Source of the DNA: Bdellovibrionales bacterium | GTDB taxonomy: Bacteria; Bdellovibrionota; Bdellovibrionia; Bdellovibrionales; UBA1609 | Assembly: GCA_027451425.1 (NCBI GenBank) | Contig: DAIDJH010000121.1 | Location: 1-6,096 of the forward strand | Direction of reading: 5' to 3' | DNA: 6,096 bases | Shown here: positions 1-6,096 of the stretch, in pieces | How positions within the stretch are numbered: the first letter of the stretch is position 1 | How the letters are laid out: the number at the start of each line of letters is the position of its first letter | The notes under the pieces: generated by a model | Told to the model about the DNA's origin: nothing | The model's database searches: none | Seen by the model: only the letters and a program-made list of their open reading frames with translations | Program-made: the position numbers and the translations under genes

Positions 1-637
1 GCGTCATGTAAATTGCGTGTCGCAAAGATTTTGGGAACAGTTCAAGAGGTATAAAGAGCCCGCTTAAAAATTGCGCCGTAAAACGAAACATGTAACTGAT
101 ACTGCCCACGGTATCGACCCAAAACGCCAAATAATCGATCGTCACGTAAATGATATAATAAAAGACGGAAGCACTGAGACACGCGGTGGTGCCCATCAGC
201 ATATTGGACCAATGAAACGAGTATTCACCGGGGATGCCAAAGATCGCAAAAAGCAAAAATAATCCCAGCGCCATTTGCAAAACCGTGATCACATCGTAAG
301 CAAGAGCATATGCGCCGATCACAAAAACATAGGTGACCGGATACAAAAGATATTTCGTGAGACCGCCTTCATAAATGTCCGTGGCGATGATCATCCGTTC
401 GTTGCCGCGCACGATTCGCCCGCCAAATGCCGCAAACACACTGTAAAGAACCATCATCGTTAAACTATAGCCACCGATTTCGCGCGAGCCGTGCACACTG
501 TAAATCGCACTCCATAAAAAATAGGCAACCGCAATATCGACGGCGATCGAACCGACGAATTGAAACCAAAAATCCATGCGGTAAGAAATAATGCGTTTCA
601 GTTCTGTTGAAAACATCGCAAAGAACCAGCTTATCAC
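1..637 (-). CDS. ABC-2 type transporter permease, partial (C-terminus beyond left window edge)
   Basis: This is the membrane-spanning subunit of an ABC-2 exporter, partner of the ATPase encoded just upstream. Reading the minus strand from a GTG at 637-635 gives 212 uninterrupted codons to the window edge. The protein is strongly hydrophobic, with likely membrane helices near residues 22-46, 56-74, 101-113, 115-136 and 143-165, and a further hydrophobic stretch at 186-200. A short basic cytoplasmic N-terminus (ELKRIISYR) precedes helix 1. Two stretches resemble conserved motifs of the COG4587/COG3694 permeases: GGLTKYLLYPV (91-101) after helix 2, and LFIPLELFPKSL (194-205) before the expected last helix. 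Family members are about 260 residues long, so roughly 50 residues are missing. The GTG overlaps the ATPase stop (GTGA), with GAGG five bases upstream of the start, which implies translational coupling. An ATG at codon 8 (616-614) is the alternative start. The substrate cannot be told from sequence. Confidence 0.87.
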   Translation of the reverse strand, partial: MISWFFAMFSTELKRIISYRMDFWFQFVGSIAVDIAVAYFLWSAIYSVHGSREIGGYSLTMMVLYSVFAAFGGRIVRGNERMIIATDIYEGGLTKYLLYPVTYVFVIGAYALAYDVITVLQMALGLFLLFAIFGIPGEYSFHWSNMLMGTTACLSASVFYYIIYVTIDYLAFWVDTVGSISYMFRFTAQFLSGLFIPLELFPKSLRHAIYMT

Positions 638-1668
638 GTCGGCCTCGCTCCGTTTTTGGCACTGGCGTTGGGACTATCCCGCCGGATCAACTTTTCAATG
701 ATATTGCCGATATCTTCTTCTTCGATGCTTAAATCTTTTACGGCAATTTTTTGCAGAAGATAACTGGCCACATCTTTCACGTCAGCGCGATTAACTTTGA
801 GTTGCGCCAGGCTCGGCTCCTCACGCACGACTTCTACTTTTAGATCACGAACTAAACTGGAGAGCATTGCGCCACCTTCGCCGCCCGAATCGTCCCACTT
901 CAGCGTCAAAATTTTATGTTTCGCATAGGTGTTCACCACCCGCGACAGTTCTCCGTCGTAAACGATCCGCCCCTCTTTGATGATCGCGATGCGCTCGCAC
1001 AGTTGTTCAATGTCTTCCATGTAGTGCGAGGTCAAAATCATTGCCGGTTTGTGGATTTTTCTGTATTCGAGGATGAATTTGCGGATTGCACGCTGTGCGG
1101 TGAGATCCAGGCCGATCGTCGGCTCGTCCAGATAAACAACTTTTGGCGTGTGCAAAAGAGCCGCCACCAACTCCATTTTCATGCGCTCGCCAAGTGACAA
1201 GCGCCGAATCTGTATGTTCAGTTGATCTCTGACCCCGAGTGACTCCACTAAATACTCAAGGTTTTGTCGGTATTGCGCGATTGGAATCTGATAAATCTCG
1301 CGCAGAAGCAAAAAACAATCTTCGGCCGGCAAATCCCACCAGAGTTGCGCTTTTTGGCCCATGATGAGAGCCACTTTTCGGCGCAGCTCATTCGAACGAT
1401 CCCACGGGTTATGACCCAAGACCGAGACTTCGCCTGACGACGGGCAAACAATGCCCGCCAAAATCTTCACAAGAGTTGTTTTGCCGGCTCCATTCGCCCC
1501 CACAAACCCCAAAATCTCACCGGCTGAAACTTGAATCGAAACGTTTTGCAAGGCGCATTTGTCGATCCACTCGCGATGGACAAGCGCTTTCAGCGAACCG
1601 CGAAACCCTGCGGCTTTTTTATGAACGCGAAAGATTTTTGACAAATTATTCGTTTGAATGACGGCCAT
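634..1668 (-). CDS. ABC-2 exporter ATP-binding protein (COG4586 / viologen-exporter type)
   Basis: This is a cytoplasmic ATPase subunit that powers an ABC-2 exporter. Its 344 residues contain a complete nucleotide-binding domain: Walker A GANGAGKT (57-64), Q-loop Q105 in GQKAQLWWDLP, signature LSLGE (157-161), Walker B VVYLDE (177-182), D-loop GLD (186-188) and switch His215 in TSH. The Q-loop context (GQ..QLWWDLP) and LSLGER.KMEL are hallmarks of COG4586, the ATPase family that pairs with two COG4587/COG3694 permeases. Members are annotated as viologen-exporter or daunorubicin-like transporters, so drug or toxic-cation efflux is possible but not shown. Residues from about 250 form an extra C-terminal regulatory-type domain with an acidic stretch (IEEEDI, 315-320) and a basic tail. 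The start is the ATG at 1668-1666, which keeps the usual short lead into the NNLSKIFRV strand; the upstream AAAGAG is only a weak ribosome binding site. The gene overlaps the downstream permease by four bases. Confidence 0.95.
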   Translation of the reverse strand: MAVIQTNNLSKIFRVHKKAAGFRGSLKALVHREWIDKCALQNVSIQVSAGEILGFVGANGAGKTTLVKILAGIVCPSSGEVSVLGHNPWDRSNELRRKVALIMGQKAQLWWDLPAEDCFLLLREIYQIPIAQYRQNLEYLVESLGVRDQLNIQIRRLSLGERMKMELVAALLHTPKVVYLDEPTIGLDLTAQRAIRKFILEYRKIHKPAMILTSHYMEDIEQLCERIAIIKEGRIVYDGELSRVVNTYAKHKILTLKWDDSGGEGGAMLSSLVRDLKVEVVREEPSLAQLKVNRADVKDVASYLLQKIAVKDLSIEEEDIGNIIEKLIRRDSPNASAKNGARPT

Positions 1669-1741
1669 GTGTTCACTCTTTAGACAGTTTGTGAAAATAA
1701 TCCGTATCGAAGATTGTCTGTTGAACAGTTACAATATCGCA
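1669..1741. promoter_or_regulatory. Divergent intergenic region between the transporter operon and the membrane-protein gene
   Basis: About 73 bases separate the two divergent start codons, so promoters for both directions should lie here or overlap the coding ends. On the plus strand TACAAT (1730-1735) resembles a -10 box, but no good -35 sits at the right distance. Three inverted repeats are visible. CTGTT-G-AACAG (1718-1728) is a perfect 11-base palindrome. AGACAGTTT pairs with AGATTGTCT (1682-1690 with 1711-1719), using two G-T wobbles. TTCAC and GTGAA (1672-1676 and 1691-1695) are separated by 14 bases. Any of these could be an operator, but short repeats arise by chance and no regulator is recognisable. 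Confidence 0.3.
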
Positions 1742-2866
1742 GTGATTTCGCGAAAATTCCATCTTTTACTTTCGACCGCCGTCGCCATCTCGATTTTCAG
1801 TAATCCGATTAGCGGGTTTGCGCAAAATTTATCGCCAACCCCAAAGTCGTCAAACACCCAGGTTCTCAACCCGCCGGATTCCAACGTCACAGTTGTTCTG
1901 GGCGAGGTTGTCGAGCATGAATCCGTTGATGAAGTGGCTCGCACTGCTTTAGAAGAGTACCCGACAGCCACTGTCCTTGTGCGCGAGCCTGACCCATCGG
2001 CCGCACCTATTAAAATTACTTACAACGCCAAGATCATACCGCAACCGGCGAACGATCTAAATACCGCTCTTATTTACGCGTCTTTCGGGGCAGAGAACAG
2101 CGTGATTCTTGTTTCGCCTCTGCTCCCCGATGGGCTCACTTGGGTGCAAACGGCATCGTTACTTGCCTTCAACACAGCCTATTTGAAGAAAATCAGTTTA
2201 ACGCTGGGTCTTTGGTCCCGCTGGATACAGAAAATTGAAAATCCAATCGCCAACCGGCTGACATCGGCAAGGATTTCAAAATCAAAGGCTCATCGAATTG
2301 GCCAGTTTATCGCTCATGGCGTTTTGCTTTACGCCATTTATGCCATGATGCAAGCCTTGTCGAACGTCCCCGATTTACATGCCGGATTCTTTAGCGTAGC
2401 CGCGCAGCTCAACATACTACGCAAGACGGGGATCGGTTTTGCAAGCGGCTTCGGTTGGACGTTGCTTGCTCGCAAATGGGACGCCCTCAAAGACACCGAA
2501 CGCCCGATCAGTCGGCAAGCCTACACCACATTCAATTCCGTACGCAGTTTGGCCCTCAGCCCGTTTCGACTGTTTTTGTTCGCCATGCCGAATTCCGTTT
2601 CGGTAACTGAGTTTATCTTACGTACGTCTCCGTACGTCATTTCAGGGACAACCGGCACGATCGCTTATATTTGGGGAGATAAAATCGTTGCCCGCTACCC
2701 GCAAGTCGCCACGGCTCTCGAACGCTTTGAAAAAGTAACCGAACGTCTCAACGAAAAACTCGCTCAAGGTCGCAATCGATTTGCAAATAAATTGCGGCAG
2801 GTACGCGCCTGTGCAAAAATTCTGAGTCGAGCTATACCGTTCCAACGAACCGAGGAGGCCGAATGA
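1742..2866 (+). CDS. Unrecognised exported/multi-pass membrane protein
   Basis: I do not recognise this family. From a GTG at 1742 the product is 374 residues. It starts with a good Sec signal peptide: basic ISRKFH, a hydrophobic core to about residue 20, and likely cleavage after GFA (25-27) before Gln28. A Pro/Ser/Asn-rich linker follows, then a roughly 100-residue soluble segment (about 45-145). The C-terminal half has hydrophobic stretches near 189-206, 230-243, 270-288 and 298-312, probably membrane segments, and ends in a charged helical tail (about 318-370, [16 protein letters not shown]) that may form a coiled coil. The open frame extends upstream to an ATG at 1658, but that start would overlap the divergent ATPase gene and bury the signal peptide internally. 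TTG at 1721, behind a weak GAAGA, is another candidate. No Shine-Dalgarno precedes the GTG. The stop overlaps the start of the aldo/keto reductase (ATGA), so the two are probably co-translated. The coding frame is real: long, uninterrupted and with protein-like composition. Confidence 0.75.
   Translation: MISRKFHLLLSTAVAISIFSNPISGFAQNLSPTPKSSNTQVLNPPDSNVTVVLGEVVEHESVDEVARTALEEYPTATVLVREPDPSAAPIKITYNAKIIPQPANDLNTALIYASFGAENSVILVSPLLPDGLTWVQTASLLAFNTAYLKKISLTLGLWSRWIQKIENPIANRLTSARISKSKAHRIGQFIAHGVLLYAIYAMMQALSNVPDLHAGFFSVAAQLNILRKTGIGFASGFGWTLLARKWDALKDTERPISRQAYTTFNSVRSLALSPFRLFLFAMPNSVSVTEFILRTSPYVISGTTGTIAYIWGDKIVARYPQVATALERFEKVTERLNEKLAQGRNRFANKLRQVRACAKILSRAIPFQRTEEAE
2853..2858 (+). promoter_or_regulatory. 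Ribosome binding site of the aldo/keto reductase
   Basis: AGGAGG is a perfect Shine-Dalgarno core four bases before the ATG at 2863. It lies inside the end of the preceding membrane-protein gene and fixes the reductase start. It should allow strong initiation even where upstream translation is weak. Confidence 0.85.
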
Positions 2867-3834
2867 AATCCGTCGCGCTTGGCAAACAAGGCTTAAAAGT
2901 TTCACGCCTGGGTCTGGGCTGCATGGGGATGTCCGATTTTTATTCAGGACGCGATGACGATGAATCGATCGCCACGATTCATCGCGCTCTCGAACTCGGC
3001 GTAAATTTTCTCGATACTGCCGACATGTACGGACCGTTTACCAATGAGGTTTTGGTCGGCAAAGCTATCAAAGGTAAACGCGACAAAATCGTTCTTGCCA
3101 CTAAATTTGGCAACGAACGCTCTCCCGATGGTAAGTTTATAGGGGTCAACGGTCGACCCGAGTACGTGATCAAAGCATGCGACGCCTCCCTCAAACGCTT
3201 GGGCGTTGATCACATTGATTTGTATTACCAACATCGCGTCGACACTAATGTGCCGATCGAAGAAACAGTCGGCACCATGGCGATGCTCGTGAAACAAGGC
3301 AAAGTTCGATACTTAGGTTTATCTGAAGCAAAACCCGAAACCATTCGCCGCGCTCACCGCGTACATCCTATATCAGCGCTACAAACTGAATACTCGCTAT
3401 GGACGCGGGATTGCGAATCTGAAATTTTGCCGACCGTTCGCGAGCTCGGCATCGGATACGTAGCTTATAGTCCGCTCGGTCGCGGCTTTCTCACTGGACA
3501 ATTTAAAAAACCAGACGATCTACCGGCCGACGATTTTCGGCGAACTCATCCGCGTTTTCAAGGCGACAATTTTTTAAAAAATCTCGAAATTGTAAAAGCC
3601 ATAGAAGATCTATCCAAACAAAAAAAGGTAACTCCCGCGCAGTTAGCGCTCGCCTGGGTGCTTCACCAGGGTGAGGACATTGTACCAATACCGGGCACAA
3701 AAAAACGCCGGCGACTCGAAGAAAATATCGCGGCGGTTGAAGTGCGCCTCTCAAGGTCTGAAATCGTAAGTCTTGCAACCGGACAAAAAGCCGCGGGCGA
3801 TCGCTACGCAAACATGAGCACTGTGAACCGCTAG
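2863..3834 (+). CDS. NADPH-dependent aldo/keto reductase (YakC/AKR13-like)
   Basis: This is a cytoplasmic oxidoreductase of the aldo/keto reductase superfamily, reducing aldehydes or ketones to alcohols with a nicotinamide cofactor. The 323 residues match the usual length of the family. All four catalytic residues are present: Asp51 and Tyr56 in LDTADMYG, Lys81 in ATKFG, and His124 in YYQHRVD. The N-terminus ([19 protein letters not shown]), the segment [14 protein letters not shown], and [12 protein letters not shown] are typical of the bacterial AKR subgroup that includes YakC. The cofactor phosphate-binding motif is [13 protein letters not shown] (276-288), whose basic cluster favours NADPH. 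The C-terminus [12 protein letters not shown] is also family-typical. The ATG overlaps the stop of the upstream membrane-protein gene by four bases and has a perfect AGGAGG. The physiological substrate cannot be read from sequence; coupling to an exported protein of unknown function gives no clear hint. Detoxification of reactive carbonyls is a common role for the family. Confidence 0.95.
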   Translation: MKSVALGKQGLKVSRLGLGCMGMSDFYSGRDDDESIATIHRALELGVNFLDTADMYGPFTNEVLVGKAIKGKRDKIVLATKFGNERSPDGKFIGVNGRPEYVIKACDASLKRLGVDHIDLYYQHRVDTNVPIEETVGTMAMLVKQGKVRYLGLSEAKPETIRRAHRVHPISALQTEYSLWTRDCESEILPTVRELGIGYVAYSPLGRGFLTGQFKKPDDLPADDFRRTHPRFQGDNFLKNLEIVKAIEDLSKQKKVTPAQLALAWVLHQGEDIVPIPGTKKRRRLEENIAAVEVRLSRSEIVSLATGQKAAGDRYANMSTVNR

Positions 3835-3854
3835 GCCGTTAAAATGATACGGCC
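3834..3854 (+). repeat. Inverted repeat just after the reductase stop
   Basis: GGCCGT and ACGGCC form a perfect six-base stem around a nine-base loop, beginning on the last base of the TAG stop. It could act as a weak 3'-end or mRNA-stabilising hairpin. It lacks a following T-run (GTCTCTAAAA), so I do not call it an intrinsic terminator. Confidence 0.4.
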
Positions 3855-3872
3855 GTCTCTAAAATAGGGATC

Positions 3873-3902
3873 TTGTAAAACTTGTGAAATTGGGTTTAAT
3901 AT
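3873..3902 (+). promoter_or_regulatory. Candidate sigma70-type promoter upstream of glnN
   Basis: TTGTAA (3873-3878) is followed, 16-18 bases on, by the AT-rich overlapping hexamers TTTAAT, TTAATA and TAATAT (3895-3902). This is a plausible but imperfect -35/-10 pair. Transcription from here would start near 3909 and give a leader of about 100 bases. A second candidate lies closer to the gene: TTAACA (3951-3956, one mismatch to TTGACA) with TAGATT (3976-3981) at a longish 19-base spacing. I see no sigma54-type GG-N10-GC pair in the region. Confidence 0.3.
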
Positions 3903-3919
3903 GAATTGTCCGCTTGACT

Positions 3920-3952
3920 GAGTCTCGGGTTCTTTCAGGCGGGCTCGTTTTT
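3920..3952 (+). terminator. Terminator-like hairpin with T-run between the reductase and glnN
   Basis: GAGTCT (3920-3925) can pair with GGGCTC (3941-3946), using two G-U pairs, around a 15-base loop. A G and five Ts (3948-3952) follow. The stem is short and the loop large, so it is a weak candidate. It could end transcription from the reductase operon, or act as an attenuator inside the glnN leader if the promoter near 3873-3902 is used. Confidence 0.35.
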
Positions 3953-3965
3953 AACAACAGGTTTC

Positions 3966-3985
3966 TTAGAGTCCATAGATTCTAA
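3966..3985 (+). repeat. Eight-base-pair hairpin in the glnN 5' region
   Basis: TTAGAGTC (3966-3973) pairs with GATTCTAA (3978-3985) over eight positions with one G-U, closing a four-base CATA loop. It ends 15 bases before the ribosome binding site and 25 bases before the start codon. The right arm is followed by AAGACC rather than a T-run, so it is not a terminator. It could stabilise the message or be part of a leader switch. It also overlaps the alternative -10 candidate TAGATT (3976-3981), so the repeat might equally be a DNA operator. Confidence 0.45.
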
Positions 3986-4000
3986 AAGACCTCAAGCGAA

Positions 4001-4004
4001 AGGA
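4001..4004 (+). promoter_or_regulatory. Ribosome binding site of glnN
   Basis: AGGA, within GAAAGGAAAA, lies six bases before the ATG at 4011. It supports that start over the in-frame ATGs further inside the gene. Confidence 0.75.
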
Positions 4005-4010
4005 AAAGCC

Positions 4011-6096
4011 ATGGAATCCACATCCACCGAGCGCGCCTCGGCGCTCAGATCCGCTGTTCAAACACAAATCCGAAAATTTGCCAAAACCTTGGGATCAAAT
4101 GGAGAACAGTCTCCGGTTTCCGATTATTTTGGCAGCCTTACTTTCGGTCTCGCTCAAATGCGCGAGAAAATATCCAAAGAGGCCTACGAAGACCTTTTGC
4201 AAGCCCTTGATTACGGCAAAAAACTAAAACCCGAAACCGCCGACGTGATCGCCATGGTCATTAAAGATTGGGCCGTCGCAAAAGGCGTTACTCATTTTTG
4301 CCATTGGTTTCAACCGATGACCGGCCTCACCGCCGAAAAGCACGATGCCTTTATCTCCATCCATCACTCACATCATTCTGAATTGCGCGTTGTTGAAAAA
4401 TTCACCGGGTCACAGTTGATTCAAGGCGAACCGGATGCGTCGAGCTTTCCCAGCGGCGGCATGCGTTCGACATTTGAAGCCCGCGGCTATACCGCATGGG
4501 ATCCCGGCTCCCCGCTTTTTATAATGGAAGATGAAACCGGAAAAACTCTCTGCATCCCCACCATCTTCTTTGGTTACCACGGACAGGCGCTCGACAATAA
4601 AACTCCGCTGCTGCGTTCGGTGGACGCCCTCTCGCGCGAGGCTTGCGAATTTTTGAAACTGTTAGGTGATGTCGATGTCAAAAACGTTCAAGCGACGTTG
4701 GGCACCGAACAAGAGTATTTTCTGATCGACAAAAACTTTGTGGCTTTACGGCCTGACCTTATCATGACCGGTCGCACTCTTCTTGGGTCCCCGTCGACGC
4801 GCGGGCAACAACTCGAAGATCATTATTTTGGCGCCATTCCCCGTCGCGTAAAAGCCTTCATGGAGGACGGTGAACACGAGCTGTACAAGTTGGGAATTCC
4901 GGTGAAAACCCGCCATAATGAAGTGGCTCCCAGTCAATTTGAAGTCGCGCCTATTTTTGAAGATGTCGGCATCGGTGCCGACCACAACACCATCACAATG
5001 GAAGTCTTGAAGAAGACCGCGCTTCGCCATGGAATGGTCTGTTTGCTTCATGAAAAGCCCTTTGCTGGCATCAACGGCAGCGGCAAACACAACAATTGGA
5101 GCATACGCAACGACAAGAATGAAAATCTTCTCGACCCAGGCACGACACCGCATCAAAACTTGCGCTTCTTGGCCGTCCTCACGATTGTGCTGAAGTCCGT
5201 CTATGATCACGCGGATATGTTGCGCGCAAGCATTGCCACCCCAGGCAATGATCATCGCTTAGGCGCGAACGAAGCTCCACCCGCGATGATTTCAGTTTTT
5301 CTTGGCTCACTGTTGAGTCAAATTCTGGACGATATTGAGGCTGGCAAAGCGGTTCATGCCACCGAACGGCAAATTCTTGATCTCGGCGTCGCAAAAATTC
5401 CAAACATCTCTCGCGACTATACGGATCGAAACCGCACAAGCCCGTTTGCGTTCACTGGTAACAAGTTCGAGTTTCGCGCCGTCGGGTCATCGGCCAATGT
5501 CGCCGTCCCCATGTCATTTCTAAACGGTGCGGTTGCCTACGGCTTCAAGCAAGCCAGTAAGCGCCTGAAGGATCTCCTGAAATCGAAATCGAATCGTGAC
5601 GAATCCGTGATGGAACTCATCCGCCAGTTGATCACTGAGTCGAAGAAGATCCGCTTTGAAGGCAACGGCTACTCTGAAGAATGGAAGGCCGAAGCCAAAC
5701 GCCGTGGACTGCCCATTATGAATACAAGCGCCGAAGCACTGCAAGTTTTAAACGATGCCAAAGCCACTGCCTTTTTGTCTGAGCTGAATATTCTCACTGG
5801 TCAGGAAATTTCGAGTCGTTATCACATCGGAGTCGAGCGGTACATAAAAACCCTTGAGATTGAACTCGCGTCTCTTGTTGAACTCGTGCAAACTCATGTG
5901 ATTGCGGCGATTGAAAAACAACTCAAACTTCAACTGTCATTGTGCGAACGCATAACTTCTGACGAACTAAAGAAAGCTCATAGAAAACGCGTCAAATCTC
6001 TTGAAAACGTTTTTGCTTCAGTTCTCGAACGCCTTGAAAAACTGGAGATCAGACTGGGAGAAATTCGCCAGCTTCATGACGAGTCAGCGAAAATGG
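4011..6096 (+). CDS. glnN: Type III glutamine synthetase (GSIII), 3'-truncated by window edge
   Basis: This enzyme makes glutamine from glutamate, ammonia and ATP in the cytoplasm, and in characterised members is a large dodecamer. The frame runs 695 codons from the ATG at 4011 to the window end without a stop. GSIII proteins are about 690-730 residues, so only a short tail is missing. The GSIII-specific N-terminal domain is present, with HFCHWFQPMTGLTAEKHDAF at about 100-119. Catalytic-core motifs follow in order: GTEQEYFLID (231-240, metal-binding Glu233 and Glu235), RHNEVAPSQFE (301-311), INGSGKHNNWS (354-364, His360 matching the ATP/metal-site His of other GS), RLGANEAPPAM (416-426, Glu421 matching the flap Glu), and DRNRTSPFAFTGNKFEFR (472-489). 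From about residue 605 the protein is a highly charged helical region, probably coiled coil, as in the family. Nothing essential appears missing. The gene stands apart from its neighbours behind a structured leader; no adjacent glnB or ntr genes are visible. Confidence 0.96.
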   Translation, partial: MESTSTERASALRSAVQTQIRKFAKTLGSNGEQSPVSDYFGSLTFGLAQMREKISKEAYEDLLQALDYGKKLKPETADVIAMVIKDWAVAKGVTHFCHWFQPMTGLTAEKHDAFISIHHSHHSELRVVEKFTGSQLIQGEPDASSFPSGGMRSTFEARGYTAWDPGSPLFIMEDETGKTLCIPTIFFGYHGQALDNKTPLLRSVDALSREACEFLKLLGDVDVKNVQATLGTEQEYFLIDKNFVALRPDLIMTGRTLLGSPSTRGQQLEDHYFGAIPRRVKAFMEDGEHELYKLGIPVKTRHNEVAPSQFEVAPIFEDVGIGADHNTITMEVLKKTALRHGMVCLLHEKPFAGINGSGKHNNWSIRNDKNENLLDPGTTPHQNLRFLAVLTIVLKSVYDHADMLRASIATPGNDHRLGANEAPPAMISVFLGSLLSQILDDIEAGKAVHATERQILDLGVAKIPNISRDYTDRNRTSPFAFTGNKFEFRAVGSSANVAVPMSFLNGAVAYGFKQASKRLKDLLKSKSNRDESVMELIRQLITESKKIRFEGNGYSEEWKAEAKRRGLPIMNTSAEALQVLNDAKATAFLSELNILTGQEISSRYHIGVERYIKTLEIELASLVELVQTHVIAAIEKQLKLQLSLCERITSDELKKAHRKRVKSLENVFASVLERLEKLEIRLGEIRQLHDESAKM

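Noticed and set aside
71..463. Two short plus-strand frames at the left end
   Set aside because: The minus strand here carries a continuous ABC-2 permease reading frame with membrane helices and family motifs; the plus-strand products are low-complexity, His/Lys/Arg-rich shadows.
465..662. 65-codon minus-strand frame overlapping the ATPase/permease junction
   Set aside because: It is in a different frame from both transporter genes, and its Arg/Cys-rich product is a frame-shifted reading of the permease N-terminus.
1658..1741. N-terminal extension of the membrane protein to the first ATG
   Set aside because: It would overlap the divergent ATPase gene head-on and place the signal peptide core after 30 or more extra residues; an internal start is more likely, though not proven.
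2944..3297. 117-codon and 71-codon minus-strand frames inside the aldo/keto reductase
   Set aside because: They are antisense to the catalytic region of an intact enzyme gene, with no ribosome binding site or family features noted.
3835..4010. Sigma54 promoter or known glutamine riboswitch upstream of glnN
   Set aside because: I looked for a GG-N10-GC promoter pair and for the conserved core of the glnA RNA motif and found neither.
4746..5255. 169-codon open frame on the minus strand inside glnN
   Set aside because: It lies wholly antisense to the well-supported glutamine synthetase motifs, including GSGKHNNWS; its translation shows no recognisable domain and it is best explained as a shadow of the coding frame.
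1..6096. A hidden mobile element, defence system or CRISPR array
   Set aside because: No transposase or integrase frame, spaced repeats, terminal inverted repeats or nuclease-type genes were found; every long frame is accounted for by transporter, membrane protein, reductase or glutamine synthetase.

Overview
The window reads as ordinary bacterial chromosome with compact gene packing, mixed base composition and ATG/GTG starts. A predicted Sec signal peptide suggests an envelope-bearing, probably Gram-negative cell. A long-form type III glutamine synthetase next to a viologen-exporter-type ABC-2 transporter and a lineage-specific exported membrane protein would fit a free-living or predatory proteobacterium-like organism such as Bdellovibrionota. 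That assignment is an impression from gene style, not a demonstrated match. I saw no mobile element, CRISPR array, tRNA or rRNA.

Left part (1-1668, minus strand): two transporter genes read leftward and overlap by 4 bases. The upstream gene (634-1668) is the ATPase of an ABC-2 exporter of the COG4586 type. The downstream gene (637 to beyond base 1) is its six-helix permease of the COG4587/COG3694 type, cut by the window edge. In this family a second permease usually follows, and it would lie to the left of the window.

Centre (1669-3834, plus strand): a short divergent intergenic region with small inverted repeats separates the transporter from a two-gene unit read rightward. The first gene encodes an unrecognised exported/membrane protein of about 374 residues. 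The second, overlapping it by 4 bases (ATGA) behind a perfect AGGAGG ribosome binding site, encodes an NADPH-dependent aldo/keto reductase with an intact catalytic tetrad.

Right part (3835-6096, plus strand): a 176-base leader region contains promoter-like elements, a terminator-like hairpin with five Ts and a second strong hairpin. It precedes a nearly complete type III glutamine synthetase gene (glnN, 695 codons visible), which runs off the right edge only a few dozen codons before its expected end.

The three parts look like neighbouring but separate transcription units: export, an envelope protein with a reductase, and ammonium assimilation. I see no convincing evidence of a new multi-gene system. 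The most interesting items are the unknown membrane protein coupled to the reductase and the structured glnN leader.
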